Part shown: positions 1 through 9,849 of the stretch, piece by piece | Numbering within the stretch: position 1 is the stretch's first letter | How the letters are laid out: each line of letters starts with the position of its first letter | DNA from: Pegoplata infirma | Lineage: Eukaryota; Arthropoda; Insecta; Diptera; Anthomyiidae | Length of the DNA: 64,000 nucleotides | Direction of reading: 5' to 3' | Assembly: GCA_963921195.1 (NCBI GenBank) | Contig: OY992537.1 | Span: 60,164,313-60,228,312 of the forward strand | Notes under the pieces: model-generated | The model's database searches: none | Seen by the model: only the letters and a program-made list of their open reading frames with translations | Told to the model about the DNA's origin: nothing | Position numbers and translations under genes: made by a program

Positions 1-1630
1 AATTTTCAAAACTAATTGTAAAAAGCTTGAAAAATTACAAGGAATTTTTGTCAAAAAGGAGGTAGCAAAAAATAACGAATTTTCTTGTTATTTTACAAAG
101 TTTTTTTGAGTGTACTATGTGTCAAGTGGGTACATGTTTGGAGGGTATAAAATATTCGGCACATCCAAATTTAATACTCTCACTTGTTTTTTGATACATA
201 TTCTTAACTTTTTTTTGCTTATTTGTTGGTTTCATTTTGCTTAGCATTGAATTTTTGGGTTTTTGCATTTTAATTACAATTATTTCGTAAATATTTTACT
301 AAAACCACATTCAATACTCTATGTGGTTGTCATTGTGTTAGGGGATTTCCTTTTACCATTTGATTTTAGCGAGAAGGTTTAATTAAATTTTTCTTTTTAT
401 TTTCAACTGTTTCTCATTTGTTTTAGTTGCTATACACCACAGTACATAAGTAGTGTGCTAACAGGACAGGACTAAAAGAACAAACTATTTTTTTTTAAAT
501 CAGTCATGCTCGTTTTCCATAGAAAATGTTTAATAAAGCAAAATAAACTATAAATTAAATAAAATAAAAACAAATTTTGATTTTGTAATTAAAATTAAAG
601 TTTTCATGCAATACGTAAATTTAATGATAAGAAAACACTGTTGTGATGATAATTTTTTCGCATAGTAAACATTTGCCACTTTTTTATATTTTTCACTTAC
701 AATTTTGTGCAGTTATAATAAAAATATGTGATTTGGCAATCTGCAAATTTATTTTTATTTCCATGTCTTGTTTTCTTTTTTTTCCAAATTAAAACGAAAA
801 ATTTTAAATTTGTACCTGTGAACACCAGAAATAGCATTTTTGCCGCCATATTGAAAAATATCTCAAAGACATTCCTGTTTGCATTCTTCTCGTGTACTGC
901 GTTTATACCACAGTACATGAGTAGTAGGCTCACAGAGTTGCATTTGATGTGTGTAAGTATTAGTGACAGCACACGGTGTAACTTTTGGTTTCATACAAAA
1001 CGTAAACAAACAACATAAATACATGAACAAAAGCTCACACGTACCGGCACACATACACTAGACAGCGATGAAAATTCAGTACTAAAAACTGAAAATCTAT
1101 CTGTGTCGACTTTTTAAAGACTAATTCAAAATTATATTCAGTCAGTCCATGTTAAGACTAGGATCCAATTTTCTTCTAAATCTGGTGTAGAGTATTATAT
1201 GGTCGAACTTAACCGAATTCATTATTTGTTTTTTATTGCATTTTGTGGAAATTTAACCCGTTTGTTTTTTTTTTGGGGTGTTTTTCTCTTTTTTTTTTTT
1301 TGCTTTTGAGGTCTTGGTTAACAAAGCGTGATTTCTTCTGTTTTAATATTTTACATGTTGTATTATTGTCATTTTAATTACAATTGTTTTCGTTGATTGA
1401 TGATTGCTCTCTTGTTTTTTGTGTGTTTTGTCTTTTTGGTGTTTTTATTTCAATTGTATTTATTTTGATTGTGAAGAAAATAATAATGAAAATATATTTT
1501 CATTAAAAAATTCATGATTTAAATTTTAATTTTTCGTATAATTAAAACACGTTTGATATTTTTGTTTTACATCTTTAATGAATTTGTTTCTTGGGCGTAT
1601 GAGTAATATTTTAGTGATTTATAAAGAATA
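1..1630. other. Gene-free AT-rich stretch with transposon remnants
   Basis: I see no supported gene here. Short open frames near 700-1050 overlap on both strands in low-complexity sequence and have no recognisable motif. Positions 110-200 carry a GGAGGGTATAAAA plus CTCACTTGTTT block that reappears in inverted form near 53640-53690, so it is dispersed repeat. Two CACAGTACAT ends (438 and 909) belong to the MITE family described at 33836-34080. Confidence 0.6.
909..1090. mobile_element. Partial hAT-like MITE (relative of 33836-34080)
   Basis: The segment begins CACAGTACATGAGTAGTAG and matches, in opposite orientation, most of the complete element at 33836-34080. Shared blocks include the octet-rich segment around the ACACGGTGTAAC and CGTAAACAAACA motifs. 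The match fades after the CAGTACTAAAAAC block near 1080-1090, so the far terminus is missing or diverged. Another isolated terminus of the family lies at 438-460. No transposase is encoded. Confidence 0.6.
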
Positions 1631-1726
1631 CTAGCTGTTTTGCACCCGGCGTTGCCCGGGTTGAAACAAATATTATATAATGAATGACAGTTTGTAATGC
1701 CCTATGGTTACATCCTCGGTTAGCAC

Positions 1727-1975
1727 TGTAGGGACACACTTTGTATACAAATACTTTGTTCAATTTTTATAATTTTGTTTTCTGTTTATTCATAATTTTA
1801 TATTTCAAAATTGTCTAAAATAATTTTCATTCGGAATTTAGAATTTTACAAAAATAGAAACACATTGATTGTTTTTTATTATAATTTTAAATAAAATAAA
1901 TGTAATCGTTTTTTATAAAAACTAACTAATCTAACGGTTATTAATCCAGCTATATAAACAATAATATTACCTACA
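1727..1975 (+). repeat. 5' LTR of the Gypsy element
   Basis: A 249-bp terminal repeat with TG...CA ends and short inverted ends TGTAGG/CCTACA. It is almost identical to the 3' copy. It should contain the element's promoter; a TATATAAACA stretch lies about 15-25 bp before its end, but the start site cannot be placed from sequence alone. Confidence 0.93.
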
Positions 1976-1979
1976 AAAT

Positions 1980-1997
1980 TGGCGATCTTGCCTGGAT
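1980..1997 (+). other. Primer binding site of the Gypsy element
   Basis: TGGCGATCTTGCC starts 4 nt after the 5' LTR. A TGG at this place is expected as the complement of a tRNA 3' CCA, which primes minus-strand DNA synthesis. I cannot name the tRNA with confidence. The stretch from here to gag (about 680 nt) is an AT-rich leader. Confidence 0.6.
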
Positions 1998-2673
1998 TTA
2001 GAAATAGTTAATTTTGTAAGAATAATCATTTTATGAATTTAAAATCCGTGTTGGATATCATCACTTTATGAATTGAAATTCCCAAATTGGAAGAAATTTA
2101 AGAAAAAGTGCTTCAATAAGCAAAAACGTTTCTATCTATATAAGAAAATCTTCAAATCTACAAATAAATACGAGCATATGTATGCACAACAAATATCAAT
2201 AAAGGAAACAATTTGTCAAAATACAGATCTACTAACCACGCTTACAAAAGCTACAGAAAAGCGAAGTGAGAGAAAAATATTACCAATTTACTAGAAAGTG
2301 AAACAAGGAATTATATCTGTCAGTATTTGTGTTATTGGTTTTTATTTAAACAAATATATAAATTGTTGTTTTGCTTAATTTTTTTTTGCTGTTTATTAAT
2401 AATTGTTGGTGTTTGCGAAAATATTTTGAAATTATCAAAATTTTTTAATCACATTTTCAAAACCATTCTGGACATACATATTTTAACATTTTTCAGTTAT
2501 TGAGAAACGTTAATAATAGTATTTAAAAATTAAAAAAAAAATATTTTAACCCTTTTGAAACAATTTAAAACTCAGATTTCAAAATATTTATTTTTGTTTT
2601 TATTGTGTTCTTAATTTGTCGTTATTTTATATTTTATTTTTAACAAGTTTTATTGTAAACTCTCTGTCCGAAA

Positions 2674-3621
2674 ATGATTCCACACTCTCCTTTACACAAT
2701 ACAGCACCTAATCAAAATTTTACATCAAACAGATCAAACTCTGATAACACTAATAATCTAGAAACTAATAATTTAACAACAGACCAACCGACAAATTATT
2801 CGATTGATAGGCCATCTCAGACAAATTTGGAAATTTTCGCCACTTCTGTAAAACTCCCTCAGTTCTGGACTAGTTGTCCCGACGCTTGGTTTGTACAAGC
2901 GGAAATGCAATTTGCTACTAAAAACGTTAGTTCAGATCAAACTAAATATGAATATATTATAACTGCTCTACCACAGGAAGTTATAATGAAAGTTTTAGAC
3001 GTAATTCAGAATCCCCCTAGTAGAGATCGGTATTCGAATTTGAAAAAGGTTTTAATTGAACGTCATTCTTTGAGTGAGAGTACTAGACTCAACAAAGTTT
3101 TATCAGATAGCGAGATGGGTGACAGAAAACCATCGGAATTTTATAGATCTTTGGCGCTTCTCGCTGGATCGAGTTTTAGTCACGATCTTTTAAAGAATCT
3201 TTGGTTACGCAAATTGCCAAAAGCTCTTAATGTTGCTTTGACTTCATCAAATATTTCAGATCTCAATGAGTTAATTAAATTATCGGACAAGTTATGGGAA
3301 GTTATTTATAACGCAGAAATTTCAAGTATTCGTCAATCACCCAGTTCCTCTAACTTTGAACAAGTTATTGAAAACTTAACTCGCTCTTTAACCGAAAATA
3401 TGAATAAGTTATCTCTTGAAGTAAGTTATCTTAAAAGTAAATTAGAAGATCATGACTCTCGTCCTCGATATAGAAAATTTGGTAGAAATATTTCACGGTC
3501 ACGTGGTCGCTCACCAAGTAGAAACTGGTTGTGTCGCTTTCATTACCGATTTGGTGATCAAGCAAGAAGATGTGAACAACCATGCTCATATTCTGTGTCA
3601 AAGGAAAATTCGTCAAACTAA
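2674..3621 (+). CDS. gag: Gag polyprotein of the Gypsy element
   Basis: A 315-residue Gag. The first 50 residues are Asn/Thr/Ser-rich. Residues ~55-215 look like the capsid-type helical region seen in insect Gypsy elements (LPQFW and LRKLP motifs). The C-terminus is Arg/Ser-rich and has a compact Cys/His motif (C287, H290, C300, C304, context [14 protein letters not shown]), the form common in invertebrate Gypsy Gag proteins instead of a CCHC knuckle. Gag would build the cytoplasmic particle and bind element RNA. The frame is open, and its last 40 nt overlap pol, which lies in the -1 frame, so pol is probably made by -1 frameshifting. I see no canonical heptamer slip site. The start is the first ATG of the open frame. 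Confidence 0.9.
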   Translation: MIPHSPLHNTAPNQNFTSNRSNSDNTNNLETNNLTTDQPTNYSIDRPSQTNLEIFATSVKLPQFWTSCPDAWFVQAEMQFATKNVSSDQTKYEYIITALPQEVIMKVLDVIQNPPSRDRYSNLKKVLIERHSLSESTRLNKVLSDSEMGDRKPSEFYRSLALLAGSSFSHDLLKNLWLRKLPKALNVALTSSNISDLNELIKLSDKLWEVIYNAEISSIRQSPSSSNFEQVIENLTRSLTENMNKLSLEVSYLKSKLEDHDSRPRYRKFGRNISRSRGRSPSRNWLCRFHYRFGDQARRCEQPCSYSVSKENSSN

Positions 3622-6600
3622 AATCATCCATTGTTGCGGCGACAAACAATGGAAATATTGATTATACATCTCGTCGTCTTTTCGTTTTTGACAAAACCAA
3701 TAAATTAAATTTTCTAATTGATAGTGGTGCGGAAATATCAGTGTTACCATCATCAAAGTTTAAGAATGGTAATAAGATTTCAGATATCGTTTTAACAGCT
3801 GCAAATGGCTCGAGTATAAAAACATTTGGAAAGAAATTGCTCAATGTAGATTTAGGTCTTCGACGTGAATTTCCCTTTATATTTTTAGTGGCAGACATTT
3901 CTAAGCCTATTATAGGTGCGGACTTTCTATGTAAGTATGGTCTTTTAGTGGATGTTAAACACAAATGTTTAATAGATCCGCTAACAAAGTTGTCAGTTAA
4001 CGCATTTTCATTATATTGCAAAGTATCTCTACCTAAAGTGTTTTCAGTAGATAATGACTACACACATTTGTTGAAACAATACCCCTCATTAATATCGGAA
4101 CCAGATTATACTAAACCTGTGAAACATACGACGGTACACAAATTAATAACTGAAGGCACTTTACCTTTTACCAAACCCAGGAGATTAGATCCAGTTAAAT
4201 ATAAAGTTGCTAAAACTGAATTTGAGTTTCTAGTTAAAGCTGGAATTTGTAGACCATCTAACTCAAGTGTGGCTTCCGCTTTACATTTGGTTCCCAAAAA
4301 GGACCCAAATGAATGGCGTCCTTGTGGAGATTTTAGGCGTCTAAATTTTGTTACAGTACCAGATCGTTATCCTCTACCACACATCCATGACTTAAATATA
4401 AATATGCGACACAAAAAGATATTTTCGAAATTAGATTTAGTCCGCGCGTACCACCAGATTCCTATGGCAGAGGAAGACGTATACAAAACAGCTATTACTA
4501 CACCATTTGGCATGTTTGAGTTTCAACGAATGCCGTTTGGTTTAAGAAATTCAGCTCAAACGTTTCAAAGATTTATAAACGAAGTATTCAACGGTCTCAA
4601 TTTTATTTTCGTGTATATAGACGATGTTCTTGTATATAGTGAAAACGAGGAACAACATTTACAGCACTTGAAATTAGTTTTTGAACGTTTGGAAGATTAC
4701 GGATTGAATATTAAACCAGGAAAATGCATCTTCGGTGTATCAAATATTGATTTCCTAGGACACAACATTTCAGAAAAAGGTATTCAACCATCTGAGGAAA
4801 AAGTTTCCGCCATTCGTAGTTTTGAGTGTCCAAAGACAGTTAAACAGGTACAAAAATTTGTAGGCATGGTAAATTATTACCATAGATATATTCCAAAATT
4901 AGCAGAGTTCACCAGTCCTATCCATGTTATCATCACTAAGGCTCTAAAGAAGAAGAAGAAAATATTAGAATGGACCAAAGAAGCACTGGATTCGTTTGAG
5001 CGTATTAAGCAATGTTTTTCGACACGTGTCTTATTGAACCACTTCAATAAAGATGCAAGGATAACTTTGACAGTAGACGCATCCAATACGGCAGTGGGTG
5101 GTGTTCTTCAACAAATTTCTGGTGATAATTCTGAACCATTGGCTTTCTTTTCTAAAAAACTGACACCTTCAGAATCCAAATACAGTGCGTTTGATAGAGA
5201 ATTGTTAGCAGTTTACCTTAATATTAAACATTTTAGATATTTGTTAGAAGGTAGATCGTTTACAGTGTATACTGATCACAAACCTTTAATCTTTGCTTTA
5301 AATTCAAAAACTGAAAGGAGTCCCAGGCAAACGAGACATTTGGAATATATCTCACAATTTACACATGATATACAATACATTCGCGGTGAATCAAACGTAG
5401 TTGCAGATACACTTTCTAGAGCTTTTGAAATAGAATCTCTCCAAAATTGTGATCTAAATCTTAAGGTACTGTCTTTTGAACAGCAACAAGATTCTGAGCT
5501 TTTAGAATTAACACGGACAAAGGATATTCATCCAAATTTAAAGTTGATAAAAATTTCAGTTCTTAATATAGATATTTGGTGTGAGATGTCTCTTAATATT
5601 CCTAGACCTTATGTACCACAAAATTTACGCAAAACTGTCTTTGAAAAATTACACAAAATTTCACACCCTGGTATTAGAGCTACTCGTAAACTTATAACTC
5701 AACGCTACTTTTGGCCAGGCATGGGAAAAGAGCTTAATATTTGGTCCAAGGAATGTATTGATTGTCAAAGATCAAAAGTAAATAGGCACACTAAATCTCC
5801 AGTTGTTAAAATAAATATACCTAAAGGAAGATTTGAACACATTCATTTGGATATAGTTGGCCCTTTACCACCATCTCATGGACATCGTTATATTTTGACC
5901 ATAATTGACAGGTATACTCGTTGGCCAGAGGCATATCCTTTAAAGGATATCACGGCAGCTACCGTGGTCGATACTTTTATTAGAAATTATGTATCTCGTT
6001 TTGGTGTACCTTTGAATATTACAACAGATCAAGGAGGACAATTTACGTCAACAATTTTTACTGAGCTTACGAAAATCTTAGGTTGCTATAAAATAACAAC
6101 TACTCCGTATCATCCACAAGGTAATGGAATGATTGAACGATTCCACAGACAGCTGAAAGCAGCATTAATGGCTAAGAATAGATCAGATGTTTGGTTTGAT
6201 GAACTTCCCATTGCTTTATTGGGCATTCGCTCCATAGTTAAGGAAGATTTACAGGCAACACCTGCTGAAATGGTTTATGGACAGAACTTGCGTCTACCTG
6301 GTGAAATTGTGACGGCGACTGGGGAGTTTGATGCATCAGACGTTTTATTTAAACTAAAAGATAACTTTAAGAATGTTAGGTCAAATCTAAATCATCATAG
6401 GGATTCTGAGACTGGAATTTTTATACCTAAGGATCTTAAAAGTTGCAAGTTCGTGTTTGTACGAAATATAAACAAACGTTCGTTACAGCAACCATATGAG
6501 GGACCTTATAGAGTGGTTGAAAAAGAAAGAAAATTTTTTAAAATTGAAATTGATAACAAAATTGTGGTCATGCCTATCGATCGTTTAAAACCAGCTACAA

Positions 6601-6698
6601 TTGAAAATACCGATAACACAAATATTCAGAATACAACACATATGAAAAAGAAAGTTACTTTTAATTTATTGGACATAAATTTTTCGGAGGGGGAGTAA
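3582..6698 (+). CDS. pol: Pol polyprotein (protease-RT-RNase H-integrase) of the Gypsy element
   Basis: A 1038-residue Pol with every catalytic motif intact. The aspartic protease has DSGA at D47. Reverse transcriptase spans ~200-400 with [10 protein letters not shown] at ~284-293 and YIDD at 345-348. RNase H has D499, E540, D565 and D609 (YTDHKPL, ADTLSRA). The integrase zinc domain is H691/H695/C725/C728, and its catalytic triad is D757, D816 and E852 ([23 protein letters not shown]). The domain order PR-RT-RH-IN defines Ty3/Gypsy. It converts element RNA to DNA and inserts it. The first residues are probably not used as a start, because expression is expected through frameshifting from gag. 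The stop at 6696-6698 abuts the 3' LTR. Confidence 0.95.
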   Translation: MLIFCVKGKFVKLKSSIVAATNNGNIDYTSRRLFVFDKTNKLNFLIDSGAEISVLPSSKFKNGNKISDIVLTAANGSSIKTFGKKLLNVDLGLRREFPFIFLVADISKPIIGADFLCKYGLLVDVKHKCLIDPLTKLSVNAFSLYCKVSLPKVFSVDNDYTHLLKQYPSLISEPDYTKPVKHTTVHKLITEGTLPFTKPRRLDPVKYKVAKTEFEFLVKAGICRPSNSSVASALHLVPKKDPNEWRPCGDFRRLNFVTVPDRYPLPHIHDLNINMRHKKIFSKLDLVRAYHQIPMAEEDVYKTAITTPFGMFEFQRMPFGLRNSAQTFQRFINEVFNGLNFIFVYIDDVLVYSENEEQHLQHLKLVFERLEDYGLNIKPGKCIFGVSNIDFLGHNISEKGIQPSEEKVSAIRSFECPKTVKQVQKFVGMVNYYHRYIPKLAEFTSPIHVIITKALKKKKKILEWTKEALDSFERIKQCFSTRVLLNHFNKDARITLTVDASNTAVGGVLQQISGDNSEPLAFFSKKLTPSESKYSAFDRELLAVYLNIKHFRYLLEGRSFTVYTDHKPLIFALNSKTERSPRQTRHLEYISQFTHDIQYIRGESNVVADTLSRAFEIESLQNCDLNLKVLSFEQQQDSELLELTRTKDIHPNLKLIKISVLNIDIWCEMSLNIPRPYVPQNLRKTVFEKLHKISHPGIRATRKLITQRYFWPGMGKELNIWSKECIDCQRSKVNRHTKSPVVKINIPKGRFEHIHLDIVGPLPPSHGHRYILTIIDRYTRWPEAYPLKDITAATVVDTFIRNYVSRFGVPLNITTDQGGQFTSTIFTELTKILGCYKITTTPYHPQGNGMIERFHRQLKAALMAKNRSDVWFDELPIALLGIRSIVKEDLQATPAEMVYGQNLRLPGEIVTATGEFDASDVLFKLKDNFKNVRSNLNHHRDSETGIFIPKDLKSCKFVFVRNINKRSLQQPYEGPYRVVEKERKFFKIEIDNKIVVMPIDRLKPATIENTDNTNIQNTTHMKKKVTFNLLDINFSEGE
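6680..6698 (+). other. Polypurine tract of the Gypsy element
   Basis: The purine run CGGAGGGGGAGTAA directly precedes the 3' LTR and coincides with the end of pol. This is the expected place for plus-strand priming in LTR elements. Confidence 0.75.
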
Positions 6699-6947
6699 TG
6701 TAGGGACACACTTTGTATACAAATACTTTGTTCAATTTTTATAATTTTGTTTTCTGTTTATTCATAATTTTATATTTCTAAATTGTCTAAAATAATTTTC
6801 ATTCGGAATTTAGAATTTTACAAAAATAGAAACACATTGATTGTTTTTTATTATAATTTTAAATAAAATAAATGTAATCGTTTTTTATAAAAACTAACTA
6901 ATCTAACGGTTATTAATCCAGCTATATAAACAATAATATTACCTACA
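6699..6947 (+). repeat. 3' LTR of the Gypsy element
   Basis: 249 bp, matching the 5' LTR at all but one position that I can find. It is followed by the AGCAC target duplication and then the resumed Helitron repeat unit. Confidence 0.93.
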
Positions 6948-6952
6948 AGCAC

Positions 6953-8330
6953 TACATCTGGTGAAAACTTTAATTTAAAATCATTTTACAACACCTTTGT
7001 CCGATCGTCCGCTGATATGGGCCATTGTTCCCGCCTCGGTGGTACTCGACGTTTAAGAGTGATTACCGAATATAAAGAAATAACTTTCAATATATTACAA
7101 AAGGGGGTGTGGCAACTTACGTCCCTTTGTTCAATCGTTAGCTGATATGGCCCCGCATCGGTTAGTCAGTTAGTAAAAATCGGGTAAGCCGTTATTGCGT
7201 GATTGCGGAACTGGCAAAAATAATTTTCAAATAGTGCAAAGGGGCTCGGCATTTTACAACACCTTTGCCCAATCACGCGCAAATATGGCATATTGTTCCC
7301 GCCTGGGTTAGTACTATATGTGGTGAAAGTTTTGTTTAAATCAGTTTAGTCACTTAAGCCTAATTACGGAACAGACAGAAATTTTCAGTGTGGTCCATAG
7401 GGGCGTGGCAACTTACGACACGTGGTCGAAACATACTCTGTTATGGTTTATAGTTCCCGCTTCTAAAGTACTATATGTTAAGCATGATTATGGAACAGGC
7501 AGAAATAACTTTCAATGTAATACAAAAGAGCTTGGGATTTTACTCCCCTTCTCCAAATCCCAATGTTTTATGGTCTATAGTTTCCGCCTCGGTTAGTACT
7601 ATCTGTTGCGAAAATTATATGTTAATTGGTTCAGCAGGCAAAAATAATTTAAATTAATACAATGGGGCGGCATTTTACAGCGCCTTTGCCCCATCACATG
7701 CTGATATGGCATATTGTTCCCGCTTCGGTTAGTACTATATGTGTTGAAAATTTCAATAAAATCGGTTCAGACGCATAAGAGTGATTACAGAACAGGCATA
7801 AATAACTTTCAATGTAATACAAAGGGGGCGTGGACTTTTATACATATCCATCAGAACGCCCTATTATTATAACCTATTATAACCTATAGTACCTATTATA
7901 ACCTATAGTATTCGCCTGGGTTAGTACTACGTGTGGTACAATTTTCATTAAAATCGGTTCAGAAGTTTAAGCGGGATTACGGAACAGGTAAAAATAACTT
8001 TCGATGTAATACAAAGAGGCGTGGAATTTCCGCCTCTTTGTCTGATCGCATTCCTATTATGAACTATATTTCCCGCTTGGATAAGTACTATATGTGGTGA
8101 AAATTTCTTTAAAATCGGTTGAGCCGTTAAAGCGTAATTGCTGAAAAGGCAGAAATAACGTTCAATATAATACAAAGGGGCGTGGCATTTTACTCCCATT
8201 TAGCCGACCGGTCTCTCTTATGGCCTATAGTTCCCTCCTCAGTTAGTACAATCCGTGGTGAAAATTTCATCTAAATCGGTTCAGCCGTTTATCCGTGATT
8301 GTGGAGCAGATAGAAAGAAAAACCAAAGAA
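6953..8330. repeat. Tandem repeats inside Helitron-like element 1
   Basis: About eight degenerate units of 135-190 bp. Recurrent blocks are GGTTAGTACTATATGTGG, AAATCGGTTCAG, GATTACGGAACAGGCAGAAA and CAAAGGGGCGTGGCATTTTA. Short open frames at 7390-7657 and 7948-8199 are by-products of the repeat. From 8330 to 8716 the sequence changes to two copies of a GTGGGCGTAAA block, then an (ACAA)n tract and the TATATA terminus. Confidence 0.8.
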
Positions 8331-8747
8331 TGCCACGCCCCTTTGGAAGGATATTATATTTACAAAAAGTGGGCGTAAATGGAGGCGTGGCTTCCAATCA
8401 AGATGCGGGATGGCCTTTATTTCCTTGCAAATAACGCCCTATTAGTATGCCAAATTTGATGCTAATCGGTAACAAACATCCAAATACAGTAACAACCAAA
8501 TATATTGAAAAATCTGAAATTCACAAAAAGTGGGCGTAAAAAGGGGCGGGGCATCCAATCGAGATGCCATTGGTCGCATTTTTCATTCCAGAAAATTCTC
8601 TATCTACATGCCAAATTTCATTTCAATCGGTTCAGTAGTTTTCTTCTGAAAGCGACACAAACAAACAAACATACAAACAAACAAACTAACATGTCATTTT
8701 TATATATATATAAGGATTACGTATACGCACTATTAATATGTTTAATA

Positions 8748-9845
8748 GGGTAATTCCAAAAATTTTCGCCTCACTGTTCGGAAACATGCCTTTGGACGCC
8801 ACTGAGAATTTGGCTCATAGATATCCACGTTTATATAAGATATGTTGCATTTTTGGATTTTCAAAATTTGCTGTAGTTTTCAAATTATCGCGGGTCAAAG
8901 TTCTACTTTTTTAGCAAAAGTCAGAAAAATACATGACGTTTAACGTGCTCTAACTTTTTAACTAGTAATCCGATTATCACAAGTAATGGCTCATATGAAA
9001 GCTTAATTCTTCTTCTTTTAGGAAATATAAGCATGCAGTGTTTTTCCGAAGTGTTGCAAAAATTCAAAAACATTTCTTTTTTGCGAATATTTAAAAAAAC
9101 ACATCTTCGATTTTTATAAAAAAAAGTTTGGTGATAAACAATACTGTTTTGTACAACATATCCAAAATTCAGAGTGGGATCCCAATGGGATCAAAAAATA
9201 TTCTGGTTTTAGTACGAAGTTCTTAAATTTTACATTAGAAAATTAAAATTTTATGTTTCTTCAATATAAAAATTTAAATTTTCAAAGAAAATTATACTAT
9301 TAAAATTTTGAAAAGCATTCAAAACATTAGAAATTTAAATTTTCTAAGGGAAAAATATGAGAACCTCGTACTTAAAACAGAATATTTTTTGATCCCATGG
9401 AGATCCCACTCTGAATTTTGAATGTGTTATACAAAACATTGTTATTTTTCACCAGAATTTTTTTAAGAAAAATCGAAGATGTGTTTTTTTAAATATTCGA
9501 AAAGAAAAAATGTTTTTGCATTTTTGCATAATTTCTCTAAAAAAAACTGTGTTATTTTAAAAATATTTTCTAAAAGAAGAACCCCATCTTTCACATGAGC
9601 CTAAATTTGTGAAAATCGGGTCATTGGAAGTTACAGCTCTTTAAACGTGATGTATTTTTCTTACTTTTGCTTAAAAAGTCAATCTTTGACCCGCCATAAT
9701 TCGTTAAATACACCAAATGTAAAAAAACGATATATGGTACATATATCATATTTATGAGGGCTATCTATGTGTCAAGGTTCAAATTAATCTGAGACACCAT
9801 TTCCAAAAATGACTAAAATTTGAGCTAAATTTTCTGGAATGGCCC
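8748..9845. mobile_element. Foldback element 1 (long inverted repeats)
   Basis: The 1098-bp segment is largely self-complementary. The left arm runs from GGGTAATTCCAAAAATTTT and the right arm ends GGAATGGCCC. Matching inner blocks include GGGATCCCAATGGGATCAAAA with its counterpart near 9395-9415, and the CATCTTCGATTTTTATAAA block with its counterpart near 9470. Centre is near 9300. The 4-bp AATA at 8744-8747 and 9846-9849 is a likely target duplication. No coding capacity; the transposase family is unknown. Confidence 0.8.
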
Positions 9846-9849
9846 AATA

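Larger units (their letters stand above)
1727..6947 (+). mobile_element. Complete Ty3/Gypsy LTR retrotransposon
   Basis: Two 249-bp LTRs (1727-1975 and 6699-6947) start TGTAG and end CTACA. They flank gag and pol in overlapping frames. A 5-bp target duplication AGCAC lies at 1722-1726 and 6948-6952. Joining the flanks recreates GGTTAGCACTACATCTGGTG, which matches the repeat unit of the surrounding Helitron-like element and so proves the insertion order. The LTRs differ at one position that I can find (near 1808 versus 6780, A/T). With no stop in gag or pol, this is a very recent insertion and possibly still active. No env-like frame follows pol. Confidence 0.95.
1631..8716 (-). mobile_element. 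Helitron-like element 1, interrupted by a Gypsy element
   Basis: Read on the minus strand, the right end starts TCCTTATATATATATA and the left end finishes with a hairpin (CCCGG-GCAACG-CCGGG), then about 10 nt, then CTAG. It is flanked by A on one side and T on the other, as Helitrons insert between A and T. Without the LTR element (1727-6947) about 1.9 kb remains. Most of it is degenerate 135-190-bp repeats, each with a GGTTAGTACTATATGTGGTG block and a CAAAGGGGCGTGGC block. No Rep/helicase is seen, so the element is non-autonomous. The superfamily call is inferred from the termini. Confidence 0.7.

Noticed and set aside
6699..6947. Possible env gene downstream of pol
   Set aside because: pol stops directly at the 3' LTR; there is no room and no open frame for an envelope.
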